From the NCBI GenBank assembly GCA_017648805.1, contig JAGCIC010000184.1, positions 1 through 8,073 of the forward strand: 8,073 nucleotides of DNA, in the 5' to 3' direction. The position numbers were made by a program, and so were the translations under genes. The DNA comes from Clostridia bacterium. Lineage in GTDB: Bacteria; Bacillota_A; Clostridia; Christensenellales; Aristaeellaceae. Below are positions 7,297-8,073 of this stretch, one piece after another. How positions within the stretch are numbered: position 1 is the first letter of the stretch; each line of letters begins with the position of its first letter. A model generated the notes under the pieces. The model was not told where the DNA came from. It saw only the letters and a list, made by a program, of their open reading frames with translations, and did no database searches.

Positions 7297-7325
7297 ATTA
7301 TAACAGAAAAAGGCCGTGTGTTCAA
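7297..7325 (-). promoter_or_regulatory. Sigma-A-type promoter of the minus-strand operon
   Basis: On the minus strand, TTGAAC (-35, 7325-7320) is followed by a 17-nt spacer and a perfect TATAAT (-10, 7302-7297) preceded by TGT, which makes an extended -10. The predicted transcript start is near 7290, giving a leader of about 25 nt that holds little beyond the SD site. All four complete minus-strand genes probably depend on this promoter, as no other convincing promoter is visible between them. Confidence 0.8.
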
Positions 7326-7360
7326 GTATTCGCGAGCAAAAAACCGGATGCGGCTCTTTA

Positions 7361-7368
7361 AGTATACT
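7361..7368. promoter_or_regulatory. AT-rich palindrome between the divergent promoters, possible operator
   Basis: AGTATACT is a perfect 8-bp palindrome inside a near-palindromic TTAAGTATACTAAA. It lies between the two divergent -35 boxes (7325 and 7416), where a regulator could act on both sides. Short AT-rich palindromes also occur by chance, and TATACT could be a weak -10 on either strand without a good -35. Function is inferred only. Confidence 0.2.
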
Positions 7369-7415
7369 AAACTTTGAGTAGCATAAAATTTAACACGGAA
7401 GCAAGGCTCCGGCTG

Positions 7416-7445
7416 TTGACAAACGGGACGCATATGTTGTTTAAT
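7416..7445 (+). promoter_or_regulatory. Sigma-A-type promoter of the XRE-cupin regulator gene
   Basis: A perfect TTGACA (-35, 7416-7421) is separated by 18 nt from TTTAAT (-10, 7440-7445), which matches TATAAT at five of six positions. The predicted start is near 7452, leaving an untranslated leader of about 53 nt. AT-rich DNA at 7361-7395, just upstream, could act as an UP element or a regulator site. Confidence 0.78.
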
Positions 7446-7460
7446 AAAACAGGCTTTGAA

Positions 7461-7489
7461 GTTTAACAAAACTAAACCAAGGTCGGTTT
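7461..7489 (+). promoter_or_regulatory. Inverted repeats in the regulator's leader, possible autoregulatory operator
   Basis: GTTTA (7461-7465) and TAAAC (7473-7477) form a 5-bp inverted repeat with a 7-nt spacer just past the predicted transcript start. AAACC (7474-7478) and GGTTT (7485-7489) form a second, mutually exclusive one ending 3 nt before the SD. An XRE protein binding here would block its own promoter. The arms are short, so this is a candidate only. Confidence 0.25.
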
Positions 7490-7492
7490 TCC

Positions 7493-7497
7493 GGAGG
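7493..7497 (+). promoter_or_regulatory. Ribosome binding site that selects the GTG start of the regulator
   Basis: GGAGG followed by 7 nt and then GTG at 7505. No ATG lies at a suitable distance, and the protein begins as XRE proteins do (ELIGERIKRLR), so GTG is the start codon. Confidence 0.85.
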
Positions 7498-7504
7498 CGT
7501 TCAA

Positions 7505-8050
7505 GTGGAACTTATCGGAGAGAGAATAAAGCGGTTAAGGCTGCAGAGGGGACTCACCCAGGAGGAGCTGGCGGACAGGTGCGAACTGTCCAAAGGCTTT
7601 ATTTCCCTTGTGGAAAGAGACCTGACATCCCCGTCCATCGCCACGCTGGAGGACATGCTGGTGGCGCTGGGCAGCGACCTGGGCAGGTTTTTTGCCCGCT
7701 CCGGCAGCGAAAAGATAGTGTTCGGTGAGGAAGACATCTCCGTAAAGCAGGACGAGGAAGGCATCAGGGGTTCCATAAGCTGGCTGGTGCCCGACGCCCA
7801 GAAAAACGAGATGGAGCCCATACTCGTGGAGCTGGGGCCCGGAGGGGCGACTCAGCTTCAGGATCCCCACGAGGGCGAGGAAGTGGGCTATGTGCTGGGC
7901 GGACAGATAGTCATCGAGCTGGGCGAACGGCGGGAAAAGGCCAAAAAGGGCGAAAGCTTCTGCTTCAAGCCCGACTCGCCCCATAGGATAGTCAACAGCG
8001 GCAAAAGCGTGAGCCGCTTCATCTGGGTGAGCACGCCGCCCACATTCTGA
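7505..8050 (+). CDS. XRE-family transcriptional regulator with C-terminal cupin domain
   Basis: This 181-residue cytoplasmic DNA-binding protein senses a small ligand through a cupin fold. Residues 7 to about 62 form the helix-turn-helix (LTQEELADRCELSKGFISLVERD, with the recognition helix near 29-39, then SPSIATLEDMLVALG). Residues about 104-178 are the cupin: motif 1 has H122, E126 and GYVLGG (128-133), and motif 2 has GESFCF (149-154) and H160. Order and length match the PuuR-like XRE-cupin group, whose members often precede polyamine transport or catabolic genes and frequently repress them. It starts with GTG, has its own strong promoter, and is transcribed away from the minus-strand operon. 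The next gene starts 15 nt after its stop, so the two are probably co-transcribed. Ligand and target sites cannot be read from this window. Confidence 0.93.
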   Translation: MELIGERIKRLRLQRGLTQEELADRCELSKGFISLVERDLTSPSIATLEDMLVALGSDLGRFFARSGSEKIVFGEEDISVKQDEEGIRGSISWLVPDAQKNEMEPILVELGPGGATQLQDPHEGEEVGYVLGGQIVIELGERREKAKKGESFCFKPDSPHRIVNSGKSVSRFIWVSTPPTF

Positions 8051-8065
8051 TTCGGGAGGAAGACC

Positions 8066-8073
8066 ATGCTGAA
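8066..8073 (+). CDS. Start of a gene cut by the right edge, same operon as the regulator
   Basis: An ATG at 8066 is preceded by GGGAGGA (8054-8060) with 5-nt spacing, a strong ribosome binding site. Only Met-Leu and part of a third codon are visible, so the product cannot be identified. From family knowledge, a polyamine or other small-solute transporter gene such as potA, or a catabolic enzyme gene, would be typical after an XRE-cupin regulator. That is inference from context only. Confidence 0.6.

Noticed and set aside
7338..7355. T-rich run on the minus strand after a GC-rich stretch, resembling a terminator
   Set aside because: The GC part does not fold into a stable stem, and the site is upstream of both divergent genes, where no transcript is expected to end.
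7266..7469. 68-residue N-terminal extension of the cytidylyltransferase
   Set aside because: It would pass through the TTGAAC-N17-TATAAT promoter, and the family start AGGTGSR loop is already complete from the ATG at 7265 with its strong SD.

Overview
The window looks like chromosomal DNA of a GC-rich Firmicute, probably an uncultured gut-type clostridial lineage. This is inference from strong GGAGG-type Shine-Dalgarno sites, tightly packed co-directional genes, and abundant ATA (Ile) and AGG/AGA (Arg) codons despite high GC. The protein set also fits: an IspD/TarI cytidylyltransferase, a LacZ-type GH2 enzyme, a PUA-type rRNA methyltransferase, a clostridial nuclease-helicase of the DinG/Rad3 class, and an XRE-cupin regulator. 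No tRNA, rRNA, CRISPR array, insertion sequence, integrase or phage gene is visible.

Layout. Positions 7265 down to 7 on the minus strand form one apparent operon: IspD/TarI-family cytidylyltransferase, 15-nt gap, GH2 beta-galactosidase, 3-nt gap, rRNA methyltransferase, TGATG overlap, Fe-S nuclease-helicase, then an ATGA overlap into a possible further gene cut by the left edge. One good sigma-A promoter (7297-7325, minus) precedes the first gene with a leader of only about 25 nt. The 239-bp intergenic region 7266-7504 also carries a divergent plus-strand promoter (7416-7445). That promoter drives an XRE-cupin regulator (7505-8050), followed after 15 nt by the well-placed start of another gene cut by the right edge.

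How the parts relate. The four minus-strand genes do not form an obvious pathway: a CDP-alcohol or isoprenoid-precursor cytidylyltransferase, a cytoplasmic glycosidase, an rRNA modification enzyme and a DNA repair-type helicase. They are probably linked by co-transcription rather than biochemistry. The regulator most likely belongs with the genes beyond the right edge, because XRE-cupin proteins commonly sit directly upstream of the transport or catabolic operon they control.

The most interesting points are three. The LacZ-type enzyme has intact catalytic glutamates, but its normally near-invariant HAMGNS segment is replaced and an extra loop lies near the sugar pocket. The helicase carries a RecB/Cas4-like nuclease domain at its N-terminus. 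The palindrome CTTAAG is clearly over-represented, in two reading frames. I see no convincing new multi-gene defence or mobile system here.
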